Origin: Blasia pusilla
Taxonomy: Eukaryota; Marchantiophyta; Marchantiopsida; Blasiales
Assembly (NCBI GenBank): GCA_050084515.1
Contig: CM114272.1
Coordinates: 30,070,001-30,134,000 of the forward strand
DNA length: 64,000 bases
Reading direction: 5' to 3'
Shown here: positions 39,766 through 52,300 of the stretch, in pieces
Position numbering within the stretch: the first letter of the stretch is position 1
How the letters are laid out: every line of letters begins with the position of its first letter
Notes under the pieces: model-generated
Told to the model about the DNA's origin: nothing
Seen by the model: only the letters and a program-made list of their open reading frames with translations
Databases searched by the model: none
Translations under genes and position numbers: made by a program

Positions 39766-40480
39766 CTGCAATAGAACTCTGCAATAGAACTCCAACGATC
39801 CGTCCAAATCGGCGCAGCAGTAGGCCACATGATTGATTCCCGTAAATTCCACCTTGCTGCTGTCCGCCAGCTTTCCGCGCTTGGGAACTGAAGCCCATCG
39901 CTCGCAGAGTCATCTTCCAGCACGGGGCTCCCTTACTCACCCACGAGCGCGAGATCTCCCACTGCCTCGGCCATCGACTCCGTCAGACGCGCAGCGCGAT
40001 CATCCGCCGAGCGAATCGAGTCCACCGGCAGCGGGAGGACCTCTTCATCATCATCGCCCTCGTTCTCAGAAATCTCAGCACTCCACTCAGGGATATCGCT
40101 CAAATCGGATCTAAATACGTGCGTGCGGTGTGCAGAGGCCGCGAAATTGCGACAAACTACGACAGAAGGAAAGAAAGAACGAATGTATGACTTCTAACTT
40201 CACACAGAAGATTATAAGATCATCCCCGAGACCGGAATGGGCGGACACGAAGCGACTGATAATGATAAATAAAGGAGGCCGCCTCCTTGGGACACCTCAC
40301 GGATCTTCGATTGAAGAACCGTTAGGACGGCTGCCGTGCATGCGGTGATAATCTGCGGTCTTCGATTGGAGGAGGGAGCGGCGGTGGGCCATAATGTCCT
40401 TTCGTGCCACCTCAGCGCCCGAGGTCAGTACTCAATGGGTGACACATATCCGCATTATAAATGCGGGCAAAGCGGCCAAC
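39765..40480 (-). pseudogene. 5' part of the glyoxalase/VOC-like gene (copy V3)
   Basis: Mirror of V1. The acidic exon (about 40,095 to 39,941) is in frame here, ending in RLTESMAEAVGDLALV. A canonical donor GTGAGTAAG begins at 39,940 and a CAG acceptor at 39,888 closes a 53-nt candidate intron; joining across it keeps the frame into KVEFTGINHVAYCCADLDGS. The fragment ends at 39,765 with a 14-bp tandem duplication (CTGCAATAGAACT). Upstream, 40,100-40,480 holds the leader and decayed first coding part. Confidence 0.62.
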
Positions 40481-41130
40481 TGAAAAGGAGCTCCAATCAA
40501 TCATCTAGATATACCCAAATTAAGCTAAGCTCTTTTATTTTTATATTTTTTAAAATTTAATTTTTATTCATTGGATTTTTCCAACGAAACTTTTTCAGTT
40601 CTCTCCACTTGTACCTTGGAATGAAAATGACAGTCCCCCGCTCCCCAAAGAAGTAGGAATTCACTTATGAAAATTCTAGGCATCTTAAGCATACATTATT
40701 TTTTGAAACTAATCCAATATGTGCATCAATATAGTATAGTCTTCTCAACGGTCCCCTATGACGTAGGAATTCACTCATAAAAATCTAGCCATCTAACTGC
40801 ATACATTTTTTTCTGAAATTAATCCAATATCGAGTATAGTCTTCTCAAGTCGGAATCCATTGATCCAAAGTTCTTTGCCGTCAACCAATACACATTTTTG
40901 AAATTTCATCCATTTATATATGGATTTATCATGTGAGTCAAAGAGAAGTGATCCACTCATAAATAGGTCAAGCACTTTTAAAAAAATTTAATGAAGAATA
41001 TGATAATCCTATAGTTTCTCTTCTTCAATCTTATGGCAAACTAGCAACCAAGCTCCCAGCAGGGCTGAACTGTGGAAGCAAGATGAGAAAGGATTTGTGG
41101 ATACATGAAAATTTCTGACCTCTCCCTCGC
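40480..41130. repeat. Non-coding arm, inverted copy of 1,880-2,440
   Basis: Continues the mirror relation beyond the glyoxalase fragment. Similarity ends near 41,130 at CTCCCTCGCTTGACGG, close to the hairpin-bearing edge on the other side. No gene. Confidence 0.65.
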
Positions 41131-42555
41131 TTGACGGTGTGTCTGGCAGAGCTGAACCGGGGAACCGTTGCGTGGGAATCCGGCTCAAGTTCATATTCAG
41201 GACGGGAAATCCCCTTGAACCAGAAGAAAATCAGGATGGGAACACACTCTTGTGTGAAGATGAGATGAAACCTCTAGTCATTACTTGGTCTCCTGCGCAA
41301 AATAACAATAGCATCAGCCGATATTAATATTCAGTAGCCTTGCTTCCTTTGCCAAAGCTTCTGCACTGGTCAGTATTGTAATGTCTGTTGGAGATACCGT
41401 TAAAGTAGATGGTAAAGTAGATGGTGTGGTGAAGAGTTTCTTGGTTGACACTTGGAAAATCCGCACGAACACGTTGTTTGTCAGCTCCCAAACTATATGG
41501 GAGAGTCTCCCTCTCTCATATGCTACCTTCTTCATTTCTTCTCAAGCACCGTGCAACCAAGAGTGTATACGGAACGGCAGATCTAGAGATGGGGATTACC
41601 TGTTATGCATAGAGACCACAAGACAAGAAGTTAGTCACAGCATGAGGTGACGACTATACGATTCTTGGAAGAATGCTAATGCGAGCAACTCTCTCCACCA
41701 GGTCGACCGTATGGTGAACAGCAGAGATTGAGTTTAAGGTCTATGAGAGAGCGTCCGATCGAACAATAACCCACCCCACCAGGATTCCTTGCACCGAGAT
41801 GCAAACGCAGGATTGGGCTTTCTCTGGATGAACCAGGTCGACTACATTGAACAGACTGTTTATCGAACGGTAGCGACAGGGGCCTCTAACTTCTTATGCG
41901 TCATAACCAGACGACGAGATATTCATCACACACATAGCATAGCACAGGTAGTTCAAAGATGTCAAAGGTTATCTGAACTGAATAAGCTCTTCAACTGAAT
42001 AACTTCTTTTCAAAGAGGAGTAGCTTCTTTTAAAGAGGTACCCGCTTCAGAGAGTACGCTTGTGAAAGGCACAACGCTTCCCTTCACTGGAATGTTTGAA
42101 AGCTGGATGCATCTTGGTTTATGGAAGGGATCCCATAAACCAAGTCGGCTTGCCGGGAACTAGAAATCACTTCTTCTTCTCTCCTTGTGGGACGATGGGA
42201 TGAAACCTCTTGGTCTCCTGCACAAGTTTTACAGCACATAGCAAGAGAATGTGCTGATATTGCTAAGCTGGTAAACACCAGAATTCTTCAACTCCTTCCG
42301 TAACCCAAAGCTGCTTATCACTGGCAAGTAATAATGTCTATCAGGTAGAGTAGATGGTGTGGTAAAGAGATTCCTGGTCGACACCCTCCTCTCATATGTA
42401 CCTTCTTCATTTCCTCTCTCTACACCCATCCCAGTCTCAATCTGAAGCACCGTCCAGCCAATATATCTATCCAACAAGCGAGCGAGTCTAGCCTTAATCA
42501 GCTCGCCCTAGAAATGCCTGCCTTTCTGTCCTCCTAGGCATTCACCACTACCCCA
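41130..42555 (+). other. Unshared 1.4 kb with internal duplication; no recognised gene
   Basis: I find no second copy elsewhere in the window. Two related blocks lie in the same orientation, 41,260-41,460 and 42,190-42,400, sharing GATGAAACCTCT, TTGGTCTCCTGC and GTAGATGGTGTGGT. In the second block one frame reads SPAQVLQHIARECADIAKLV, which looks protein-like, but it is short and not kept in the first. A hairpin (12-bp stem, 42,113-42,144) lies between them. It could be remnants of an unrelated gene or element. Confidence 0.35.
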
Positions 42556-42559
42556 CGCA

Positions 42560-43680
42560 TCTGAAGTGCGTCGCACTTCGTGCGATCACGTGATGATGAT
42601 GGAAGAATCGAGGAGATCTGCGTGTGGAGACTACGAGCAAAGCGCAGGCAAGCTGTCTCCATAGTATGGAAAACTTCAGACTTCATTCTTCATATTGAGA
42701 GTGTAGGGATCGGCGAAAATCGAAGTATTAGAAAAAAACGTCAGTGTTCATCCTCCATATTCAGAGTGTGGGGATCGAAGAGGGAAAATCGAAGAAAGCG
42801 CTTCCTGAGACCCTCAGACTACAACTCATCTTCCTTATCAGGTGAAGCTCGAATACTGAAAAATCGAGCAACCCTATCTCCCTTCGTGGCATAGAGCAAT
42901 TTCATGTTCATACTCCATATCCAGAGTATGTGGATCGAAGAGAGGCAAGTGCAACATAGCGCTACCTCCCTCCCCCCCCTCCCCCCCCTCCCTCCAGTCC
43001 ATCTTCCATATTTAGTAAAGATCGAAGACAGAAGAATCGAGCAAACCCTAGCTCCCTTCGTGGCAAAGACCAATTTGATGCTCTTACTCCATATCCAGAT
43101 CGAAGAGTGGAAAGTCGAAGAAAGCTCTCCCTCCCTCCTTCAGATTAGAGTTCATCCCCCATATCCAATGGGGATCGAATGGAAAGATTGAGCAACCCCT
43201 GGCTCCCTTTGCGTAAAGGTCATCCTCCATATCCCGAATGAGTGGATCGAAGACTGGCCAATCGAAAAAAAGCGCTTTCTCTTTCCAGTTACGAATACTT
43301 AGTGTTCGTAGCCCATATCCAGTGTGTGCATTGATCGAAGAGCGGCAAATCGAGCAAAGCCGCCGTCGTTAATGTTCATCCTCCATATCCAATGTGTGTG
43401 GGTCGAAGAGTGAAAAGCCGAACAAAGGGCTTCTTGCTCTCTCGATATAGAGAAAAAGAGTGCTCATCCTCCATACCCAGAGCGGAAAATCGAGCAAGAT
43501 CATACCTAGCTCCCTTCGCAGAAAAGAAAACTGTTGGGTTCATCCTCCATAAGCAGCTAGGATTGTAGAGCTGCATATCGAGATAAGCGCTAGCTCCTTA
43601 GCTTCGTCCTGAGCAAAAGCGTGTGTGTGCCTTCCACATACCATGTGGATCCATGAGCGGAAAAGCGCTTGCTCATCAGA
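42560..43680 (+). repeat. Degenerate tandem array (H array, second copy)
   Basis: Same words and order as at 11,690-12,830, with the array start (GAGATCTGCGTGTGG) aligned at 42,613. It includes a private C-rich tract at about 42,968-42,992. Frames crossing it are by-products of the repeat. Confidence 0.75.
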
Positions 43681-45110
43681 CGGATATGAGAACAAAATAT
43701 TAAAGTTGGAAAAAGAGAAGTAAACGAGTTGGAAAAGGAGAAACTAGAGTTGCACTAAAGGTTGCGGATGAGCTAGCTTCAAGATGAAGTCGAAGTATTT
43801 GTCCTTGATTTTCCAAGTGCTATGTGTGTGAGAGGGCGTAAAATAGAGCAAAATCTAAAACCTAGGCGCCGTGGAAGGTTTGTAGTGTTCATCTACATAC
43901 CTTCCACGCTAAATATAAATTAAGTGTTTCTCCTCTCAAAATGTGCATATTAGAAAGTTTCCAAACAAGCCATGGTTACTAAGTTATTGTCTTGAAATGT
44001 GCTTTGTTGGGTTACTAGTAAACCCTAGTAAGCCATTGGTAAATCCCTAATCCTAGGGAAATGCTTCATTAGGATATTCATGCTCATGAAAAATTAATTT
44101 TTTCCATGTACAATTAGTCGGAAATAATAGGAAGTTAGTGGAAAGGCTACTTTAGTTTCCTCCAAGGATTGGGGCAAAGACTATTCCCCAAGCCACACAA
44201 TATATGGAGTGGTTAGACCACGCAATTATTATTTTAAGGAGGAGTTATCTAGCATACGGGTCTCCCTAGCTCTTAACGACACAACTGAGGAGATATCTAT
44301 CTAACTAGATAGGAGGTGCGAAAGCTATTCCCTGAATCCTAGGAGAAAACGGTACTCCCCAGGCCACACACTCTATGGTCAGACCAGCATGCAATTATTG
44401 TGCAACGATAATTGAGTTTAAAGAGGACTTATCTAATGGTAGGGTCTCCGTACCATAGTTCACCGTAGATAGGAGGGAGATATCCGAGGGTGCAAGTTAG
44501 TGGGAGGTAATAGAGGGTGGATATTCCCGGAGTGGAAGTGATAGCCGAAGAATGGAAAGGCAAGGAGGACCGTTGATAGGTAGTGATCTAGACAAGAGCC
44601 ATAGATAACGGAGAGGACATGACTGTGGAAGTGTGGGAAGTAATAGCCATAAACAAGTGAAAGTGGAAAGTTAGCCTAAAGGTGAGGAAACCGTACTCCG
44701 TGGTGCCGAGCCCTTACAATAGCACGTAGATAGGGAAGGCTTGTTCATATAATGAACTCTAGACCAACCAGTGAGCAATCCGTACTCCTTAAAAGAGCTT
44801 TTGACCAATGGAGCTAATTGTCAATGATTAGTGAATGATGTTTACACTTCACTTTTTTCTTACTGTTGTGATACAATATTAGATGAGGACTCCGGTGCAT
44901 GTGACCCTACATACGGAGTATGAATCCAAGGGAAGGTACTCCTCCGTGCAAGTTATGACAAGCTTTTCATAAAGTCCCATATATGGAAAACTAACCCTAG
45001 GAAGTCCTACCAAGGGGACTCTTGAGCACAAGATACGGAGGGAAGCATACTTCTCCATAATGCGACGTAGCTTTTAGGAACTTGAGGATGTGTTTCTTAA
45101 TATAGGGTAT
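43680..45110. repeat. Junction sequence and non-coding module T (second copy)
   Basis: 43,680-43,860 is a private stretch with no gene; from 43,860 to 45,110 the sequence is collinear with 13,080-14,570 with many indels. Confidence 0.65.
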
Positions 45111-45119
45111 TTTCTTGTA

Positions 45120-45420
45120 AGTTTGCTCATTTGGGATTTCTGGTCTCCAAAATTTGGCTATCAGTTGCCAATTTTACTATCTATCTCATGATGTCTTGTT
45201 GCCGATGTTCCTTCTCACTTGGCCAACTAGCTTCTTCCTACCTATTGCTAGGACTAATTTCAGATTTGAGGAGAGGAGCCAATTGTGAAGGGGAATGAAT
45301 TAATGTAGATAAAAGGGAAAGTTAAATAAAGTGAATACTATATCAATAGAGGGGAAATTGTAACCCTCTATTGAAGAGAAACTAAGTGAGAATGAAAGTC
45401 AATGGAGCTAGAGGACAAAC
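45120..45420. repeat. Dispersed direct repeat (same family as 7240-7575)
   Basis: Block order as in the other members. Here no gypsy copy lies to its left, so if these are LTR remnants this one is solitary. Confidence 0.4.
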
Positions 45421-45589
45421 CATATCCCTAGATATAAGGTAAATCAAGGAATCAGTTGTTTTCCTCTATGACATGAACTAGAGCTCGAACAAAGAGCTTA
45501 ACTTTTCTCCACTCTGAAATCCAAGATCAAGTTCGATAACAACAAAGACAGAAACTGCAAATAGTATCGTGAGCACCCCTGTAAAGGCT

Positions 45590-45990
45590 TCCAGAAAGTT
45601 TGATGGCTGGGAAACGTTTCTCAAATCCTTTCACGTCTATTCATTCGGAAACTCTTGAGAAACGTTTCTCAACTCCTTTCACGTCTATTCATTCGGAAAC
45701 TCTTGAGAAACGTTTCTCAAATCCTTTCACGTCTATTCATTCGGAAACTCTTGACTGATGCTTCAGATGTCGAGAGGGTAGAGCATGCTCCCGTACTGAG
45801 GTCTAGAATGGAAAGCATATATGTGTCAAATGGGATTAGGGATTAGGCACAGGTAGAAGTGACAATCAGATCTGATGGCACATACAGAATGAATGATAGG
45901 AGACATGCAGTTTACAGATCCAAATGTGCAAAAGTTCTTGAAGAAGATGGTGAAGCCACCGAGAGCTGAAACAAACGCGGAAGGAAGCAA
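45590..45990 (+). pseudogene. Conserved exon remnants (second copy) with a 48-bp triplication
   Basis: The block GAAACGTTTCTCAAATCCTT..CACTCTTGA is present three times in tandem at period 48 (starts near 45,611, 45,659 and 45,707), where the other copies have one. The coding remnants continue with KLLTDASDVERVEHAPVLRS and, at 45,865-45,970, VTIRSDGTYRMNDRR ending in LEEDGEATES. Confidence 0.5.
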
Positions 45991-46109
45991 AACCAGTCAT
46001 TGTGCTCACTGCTGACGCTACAAAACTCACATTTGATGGTTCTGAGTGAAAGAAAATATTCTTGGAGTGGAGTGGATGGAAACCAAACAAAGCAAGGTAA
46101 GTATTGCAG

Positions 46110-46215
46110 TGTGTTTCTCATTTTGATGAAGCCAATCCCACTTTGAGTTGTACAGTTGTAACTAGGCTACTACATAGGTATAAACCTAAACTTCATAAAG
46201 CTTTCGATGAATGCG
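46110..46215 (+). pseudogene. Degenerate copy of the HEAT-like exon
   Basis: Matches 15,509-15,618, but several conserved codons are changed and the donor GT is lost (CAGATAGCT); a 14-nt insertion (TGCATCAGAGTC) lies before it. Confidence 0.4.
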
Positions 46216-47225
46216 TCTGCATCAGAGTCAGATAGCTACGCATCATAGTAAAATCAATATTGAACACTGAGGCGTCCAAAACCTGAACCTCAACGACTGT
46301 CATGGATTCCTTGCAGAATATCACTTTGCATGCATTACGTAAATACTCTAACATACAAAGTGATATCCTTGCAGAATATCACTTTGTATTGGGATTCGAA
46401 ACGTTTATGGAGATACAACAAGAGCTTGGGCACTGAATGCTGACTGAGATCGACTGTGGTTATCATTCTCCATCCTTGCAGCCGATCTCACTTTTCTGTT
46501 AGAGTATTTACGTAATGCATGCAAAGGTTTCAAACCGTTCTCTTCCCCTCTTCTGGTTGCTCCTCATCAACTCCCAGAGCTACTGATTTAACCATCGACA
46601 TCATTCGGATCATTCAGATACCGATAGAGAGGCACAGCTGAAGAGTAGGAAGAGTAGGGTGATGAGAAGAACTCGAGTGGAATTCATGTTGAGATCCAGA
46701 ATCCGTGTATTCATGTGAGAGCTCAAAGTAAAAGTAAGATTAGACAACCCAGAAGCAGTTAAGAAGATATATAGAACATCCATTTGCGAAAGAGCTGGAG
46801 CAGACAATCACAGGGAATTTTATTTTTTTTAATTTCTTTTAATATCGAAGTTAGTACATTCCCTAGACCAATTTCGTTCTATAGAGCGAAATTGAACAAA
46901 TACTCAAAATCTTCAAGTCTGTACACTGATTTTGAAACTAGCTGCCTGCCATGTTGGCCTGCAGCAAAGGCACTGGTAACTGTCCTCGATTCCTCGAGGC
47001 AAAACTGATGTACTAGCTAGAAACGAAAACTTAAGTCCTCAAATCTGTACAATGATTTAGTGAAGCTCAGCATCGTATCATGTTCATATCTTCCTGTCTG
47101 GCCAGCAGCAAAGGGAGTGGTTACCGACGTGAAGATATAGCATCTGATCTGAAGAGCTAGCTGCCTGCCATCTAGCTAGCCCCATGAAAACTAGATCCTC
47201 AAATCTATACAATGACTCCAAGTCT
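46215..47225. other. Non-coding sequence downstream of the second SRA copy
   Basis: Collinear with 15,620-16,500. Near 46,305-46,390 the word CCTTGCAGAATATCACTTTG is duplicated and also partly inverted (TACAAAGTGAT/ATCACTTTGTA), another local rearrangement. No gene seen. Confidence 0.55.
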
Positions 47226-47229
47226 CCCG

Positions 47230-48668
47230 TCACATCATGTTGATAGCCTCCTGCCTTTCCTGCAGCGAAAGCAAAGGTGCCTGGCCCGGATTCCTGATCA
47301 AGGTGAAAAGAATCCGCTCGGAGCCATCACGAACGTTGTTCAAGTACCATGACTGCACTCTGTAAAGCCCGTCGTAAAAATAAATGCGCTGCGGTTCCGA
47401 TTTCAGTTTAGGCTCCTCAGTCGAGTACTTGAGCTTGAAGCTCCTGACTATTCGGACATCCAAATCTTTTTCGAAGCTGTTGAGAAGGCCTAGGTTGCCT
47501 CTCTTGAGCTCCCGGGGCCCTCGGAAATAACCCCCGGGCAGTTTTCCGACGTAGATCAGACTGTTGCCATCTTCGGAGTCAGCGTCTCCGGATGCCGAGG
47601 GAGTGGTCACTATGCATCCCGCAACGCTGATGGGTTTGCCGGTCCTACTGTCTACTACGCCACTGTTAGCAGCAGTGATGTAATCCACTCCTCCTTGAGC
47701 GAATCGGTGGAGGCCCAACATCAGCATCTCGGCGCGGTAATGGAAACAATCTCCACGACGATCCCAGGATCTCCCCACAAACTCCGGCACTCCTCGTGTA
47801 CCATCCTCGCTTCAAGAGGAGCTTGGCCGCTTTGAAGTCGGCCCTGTCACGTTGTTGTTTCATGCCCTCCATCAAAAGGATCTTCACGATTTCTTCGAAC
47901 TTGGTAAGGAGTGCTTTCACTTTGGCTCGAGGATCCCCAGCCTCCTCCAGAATCTGAACAGGAACAGGTTCTAAGACGAACCGCAAGTCTGGTTCTCCCT
48001 CACGTGAAGCCTGGAACAGGTTCTAAGACGAACCGCAAGTCTGGTTCTCCCTCACGTGAAGCCTGTTCCTCATCATCTTCGTCGGAAGAGGAATCCCCGT
48101 CCTCATCGTTGTCGTCTCCTGAGGACAAGGAAGAATCACCTGGGTTGGGATTCGGTCCATCAGCGCAACGAACAAGAACGCTGTCATCGTCCTCCAACGT
48201 GTTTCCGATTGACGGTGGGTACCAACCTATCGCTGGATGTTCATGAGAGGGCTCCCCTTCGAGTGCACTCGACAGAGCTCGACCCTCCAAGTCGTCCAAA
48301 TATGCTGGCACGGGGCTGAGAAGAATATCCAGGAGTGATGGCTCATTCATGTCGGCATCATCATCTTCCGGTTCTAGAATTGCAACTCGTGCCGGTGAGA
48401 GTGCCGGGGAGACTTGTGCCAAGGTCTCTGAGACGCCAGGATCTGTCTTCTCTTAGAAGGGCACTCGTGGTGGGATGGCACGAGCAACTCGAATCGATCT
48501 GGGGCCCTGACTAGTTTCTCCCGGTCCAGCAACCTCCGTCGAGCTGTCTGCAAATTCTGAAGGCTTGGACTCCTTCAGGCGAAGTGCACCGACCGTCTTC
48601 CTCTCTCCCGGAGGTGGGCTTCTATCATTCCAACCTCCCAAAGTAGGAGGAACGACTTTGTTTCTCAT
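47230..48668 (-). pseudogene. SRA-domain gene, frameshifted duplicate (P7)
   Basis: Direct duplicate of 16,505-18,154. From the HYRAEM block to the stop it differs from the intact protein at only about three residues (T to S in VVDTRT, S to T in IVTSPS, A to V in LNNARD), but a net 2-nt loss near 47,750-47,765 shifts the frame at the start of the SRA domain. Other damage: a TAA after PPRVPF near 48,454, a tandem duplication of about 56 bp at 47,955-48,065, and deletion of the DEVEDF-to-TAVEGE region. It has no in-frame route to a full protein. It keeps the three-copy upstream repeat. Confidence 0.85.
47955..48065 (-). repeat. Tandem duplication of ~56 bp in SRA copy P7
   Basis: GGAACAGGTTCTAAGACGAA through CTCACGTGA.GCCTG occurs twice in succession; the intact gene has one. 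Confidence 0.88.
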
Positions 48669-48835
48669 GGTCTCCGCTCGCACCACAAGATGGCAGAATA
48701 GAACGTTAGCACTCCGCTTCGGAGTGTGACTAACAGAGCTCTCAGGTTCTCCTCCTGATCTTCCTCTCACCACTAAGCGCTCCTGATCACGAGGTCGCTT
48801 CGAAACTCCCCTGCCCGCAAATTAAAGCAATCCGA

Positions 48836-48990
48836 GAGGACGCCTAAGCAAGCTTTGCGACGAAAACGCTCCGCTCCCCTAACAATCCGAGCGGACGCCT
48901 AAGCAAGTTTTGAAACGAAAACGCTCCTCCCCTGACAATCCGAGCCTAAGCAAGCTTCGGAACGAAAACGCTCCGCTACTCTAACAATCT
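48836..48990 (-). promoter_or_regulatory. Three SRA upstream repeats (second copy)
   Basis: Same unit and spacing class as 18,304-18,458, with a small deletion in the third unit. Confidence 0.5.
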
Positions 48991-49303
48991 TCCACACTCT
49001 TCCGTCCCTACTGGTGTAAGATAAATCTGATTTAATTGAAAACAGTACGAGCTATCCACAGCCAGCGTGCCTCCTCTCGAGCTAGCTCGCCCGCTCGTCC
49101 GTCCTCTTCACTAGGGAAAGCACTTTCGAGCTAACAAAGTCTCCTTGCGAGCTTACCAAACCACCGGCCACAGCAGAGACGACCCTCCGACTCTCTCCAC
49201 TCCGAACGTCCCAACAATTAGGAACAAGGAAAGGAACGCTTCGGACTAACACGCTGAACCTCTCTGCGCTCGCAGAAATAGCTCTCCGCTCGCTGGTGTT
49301 CTT

Positions 49304-49390
49304 ATGGCGGCGCCATCATCGCTTCTTGGGGGTTTTGAGCTGGCGCTCACGGCTTTAACGCACCCCTCTCCCCCTCTCTCTCGATCGTAA
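49304..49390 (+). CDS. Short plus-strand open frame, duplicate of 18,773-18,859
   Basis: 28 codons, MAAPSSLLGGFELALTALTH and on to TAA; same length as its duplicate. See the first copy; function unknown and coding status uncertain. Confidence 0.28.
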   Translation: MAAPSSLLGGFELALTALTHPSPPLSRS

Positions 49391-49399
49391 AACCTAGAG

Positions 49400-52300
49400 G
49401 CCCCCCTCATTTCGGTACCGCATTAATTAGCGCTTGCGATTCCCCCTCCGCCGCCAACTCTCTCTTCTCACCACTCCACGACATCCGCTCCCTCTCTTTT
49501 CAGCGTCACAATCAGCCATGTCCGTTTCTTTCGGAGTCACATTCATTCAACATTTCAGTAATTGATTTTTTTAATTCACTTATTAGCGGCATTCGGAGAA
49601 AAACCTTCTTATCTTTCATCCCAAAGAATTCCCTCCATAATTTATGTGAATGCGGAGAATAATTATGGGATAGGATTTGTGGATGTAAGACATGCTCCTC
49701 TAGCATGTTAAATTTGATTTTTCCTCGAGATGAATTCATTCTTAATCGAGTTGGGAGTTGGGTAAAACTGGTAGAAAAGCAAAATGCTCGTTTAAATTTG
49801 ATCCGGAGTGGGTCGGGAGTTTTAAATTGGATTTTCCCTCGTGAGATTTGATTATTTATAGCTTTTTGAGACGCTGAATTCATTCTTAATTGAATCCGGA
49901 GTGGGGTAAGATAATCAGGAAAGTAGGATGGCTATGATGGCTTACATTTCATTTTTCCTAATGAGATTTGATTGTTTATAGTTTTTGAATTCATTCTTAC
50001 CTGAATGGGAGTGGTAGGATGTCCATAATGCACTTATTACGTGGACCATTCTTTGGGAGTAGGGACTCCAATTACAGAAAGACTAGCATACGATAGGGAT
50101 AGGGACTACATACTCGTAGATAGTAGATATGGTTTCTAGGAAAAAATATATAATAGGCTTACATGTGGATAGTTGGGAATCATAGTTGACTACATACTAG
50201 TAGATAGGGCAGACTACAATTACGAAAAAAGACTAGTAGATAGTGCTCACTAGCAAAATGAGACTAGTAGATAGTCAGATTAGCAAAATGGTAGTTTGAA
50301 TGTCATTGTTTCTTGTGATTTGATTCATAGATTTGAATTCATTTTTAATTGAACCCGGACGGGTAAGATAAATCATGCATGTGTGCATGGACCATCCTTG
50401 GGAGTGGGACTTGTAATAGTTGGAGTTGAATTACGGGGATATACTCCTAAGTCTTGCAATGTGAACAATAGTTAATGTATGAATTTGGACATATTTGTTT
50501 TGACCATTACTTGGAGGCTACCGTCTTTAAAAACCTGCGCAACCTTACAGGAAATATATAGTTAACCTATGTATTTGGAGTCATTGACCAAACTTTGGAG
50601 TTACGGTTTGTGGAGTTGTGGTTTGTGAAAAAACAAACCAGATCTTAAATAACTGTTGGGCAATTGGTTTCATTAGAATTTATAAAGATTGTAACGAAAA
50701 TCCTTGCCGAATGTATGTACGTTGAGTCTGAGTCGGGACCCTCATTTCATGTTTGTGAAAAAAAAATTGTATCTTAAAAATGACCGATTCAGTTTACTTT
50801 GGAATTGAATTTATCAGCAATTTCTTAAGTGTTAAGTATGAATGATTAATGGACCAACAATATATAGAGTTAGATTAGGAAGTGGAACATTATTGGAGTC
50901 CAAGATTCAAGTTATTTTATGTAGATTTAGTGAAAATCTATTCTATCTTTACCATTAGAGCCTATGATGTAGAATTTACTCATGGAAAATTTTTGAGTCC
51001 TATGTGTATATTTGGAGTCAGTAAGCTTTTAAAAACAATTGTACTATGGGTACCCTTATTATGGACTCCATTACTACCGGAAATTAGGATGGGGTCTATA
51101 ACATAACAATTCATCCACTTACACTATATTCCTTAATTACCTTAATTTATCTTGTTCACTAATTTAATGTTAGGGTCTCTTGTTTCATACTATTTTTCTC
51201 AAATAATTCTTGTGTGGCCCTCAACAAATAAATTGAGAATATTTCACTTTTATTTGCATTGAAGAAGAGTATTAGTCCACAATGGAATAAAATAACCATT
51301 CAATATCTTCTTGAAAGGTTTGTTTCAATCAATTTTCAAGAAGATTGAGGGTCTTGAGGATGTGAAAGCAACCAAAGAATAATTACTAAAGTTCCACCAC
51401 ACTAATAGGGAAACTTTATTTCCTATTCAAGCAATTTGTAATCTGACTAATCAAACTCCTTTATGTGTCCTAAATTCCTTAGGCACCTACTAAATACTCT
51501 GAATACCATGTTCTCATCAAAAGGTGAGTTATTCTCATAGAGTTATTTTCATTCCATTTGATCCAAAATGAGATATTTTTCATTCATATGTTTTATATTA
51601 CATACTCTTGGATTACTCAATATTCTTTGGATTTGGGAGATTTGAGCGCTAACTCTTCTTAAAAAAAAAAATCTTATTTTTTCATTTTTGGATTCCATAT
51701 ACCTCATAGAAACTGTCTTTGATGGAGTTTACTCATCTTGAAGAGGAGATTTTTGGCTCTCCTTTTATGGGGAATTATAGGATCAAACCACTAGAGAAAA
51801 AAATAGTTTCATTCTCTACATCCATATCTCAAAGGAAAAATTAAACAAAAATTGATATAAGGAGTTGTGAGGAATTTGTCGGCCATCTTGTGGGTTGATA
51901 ATTAATAAGAGGGGCTTGAGACCAAAGGCAAATTAATACTAGTCTAAATGTGATCATAGATCTGAGAAATTAGAGAATAGAAGAAGTAGGGGGCTAGTGG
52001 ATGAAGATTGAAGAATTGAAACTATAAGATTGTCATGTTCTTTATTAAATTTTAAAAAAAGTGCTTGACCTATTTATCAATGGATGACTGGGTAGATCAC
52101 TTCTCTCTTACTCATATGATAAATCCAGATTAAAACTGGATGAAATTTTAGAAGATAGTGTGTATTTGTATGTGGCTAGGAACTTTGAATGAGTGAATTC
52201 AGACTTGAGAAGGGAAGGAGATATTGGAATAATTTCAGAAAAGAATGCAGGTAGATGGCTCGATTTTTAATGAGTGAATTCCTATTTCAAATGGGAGCGG

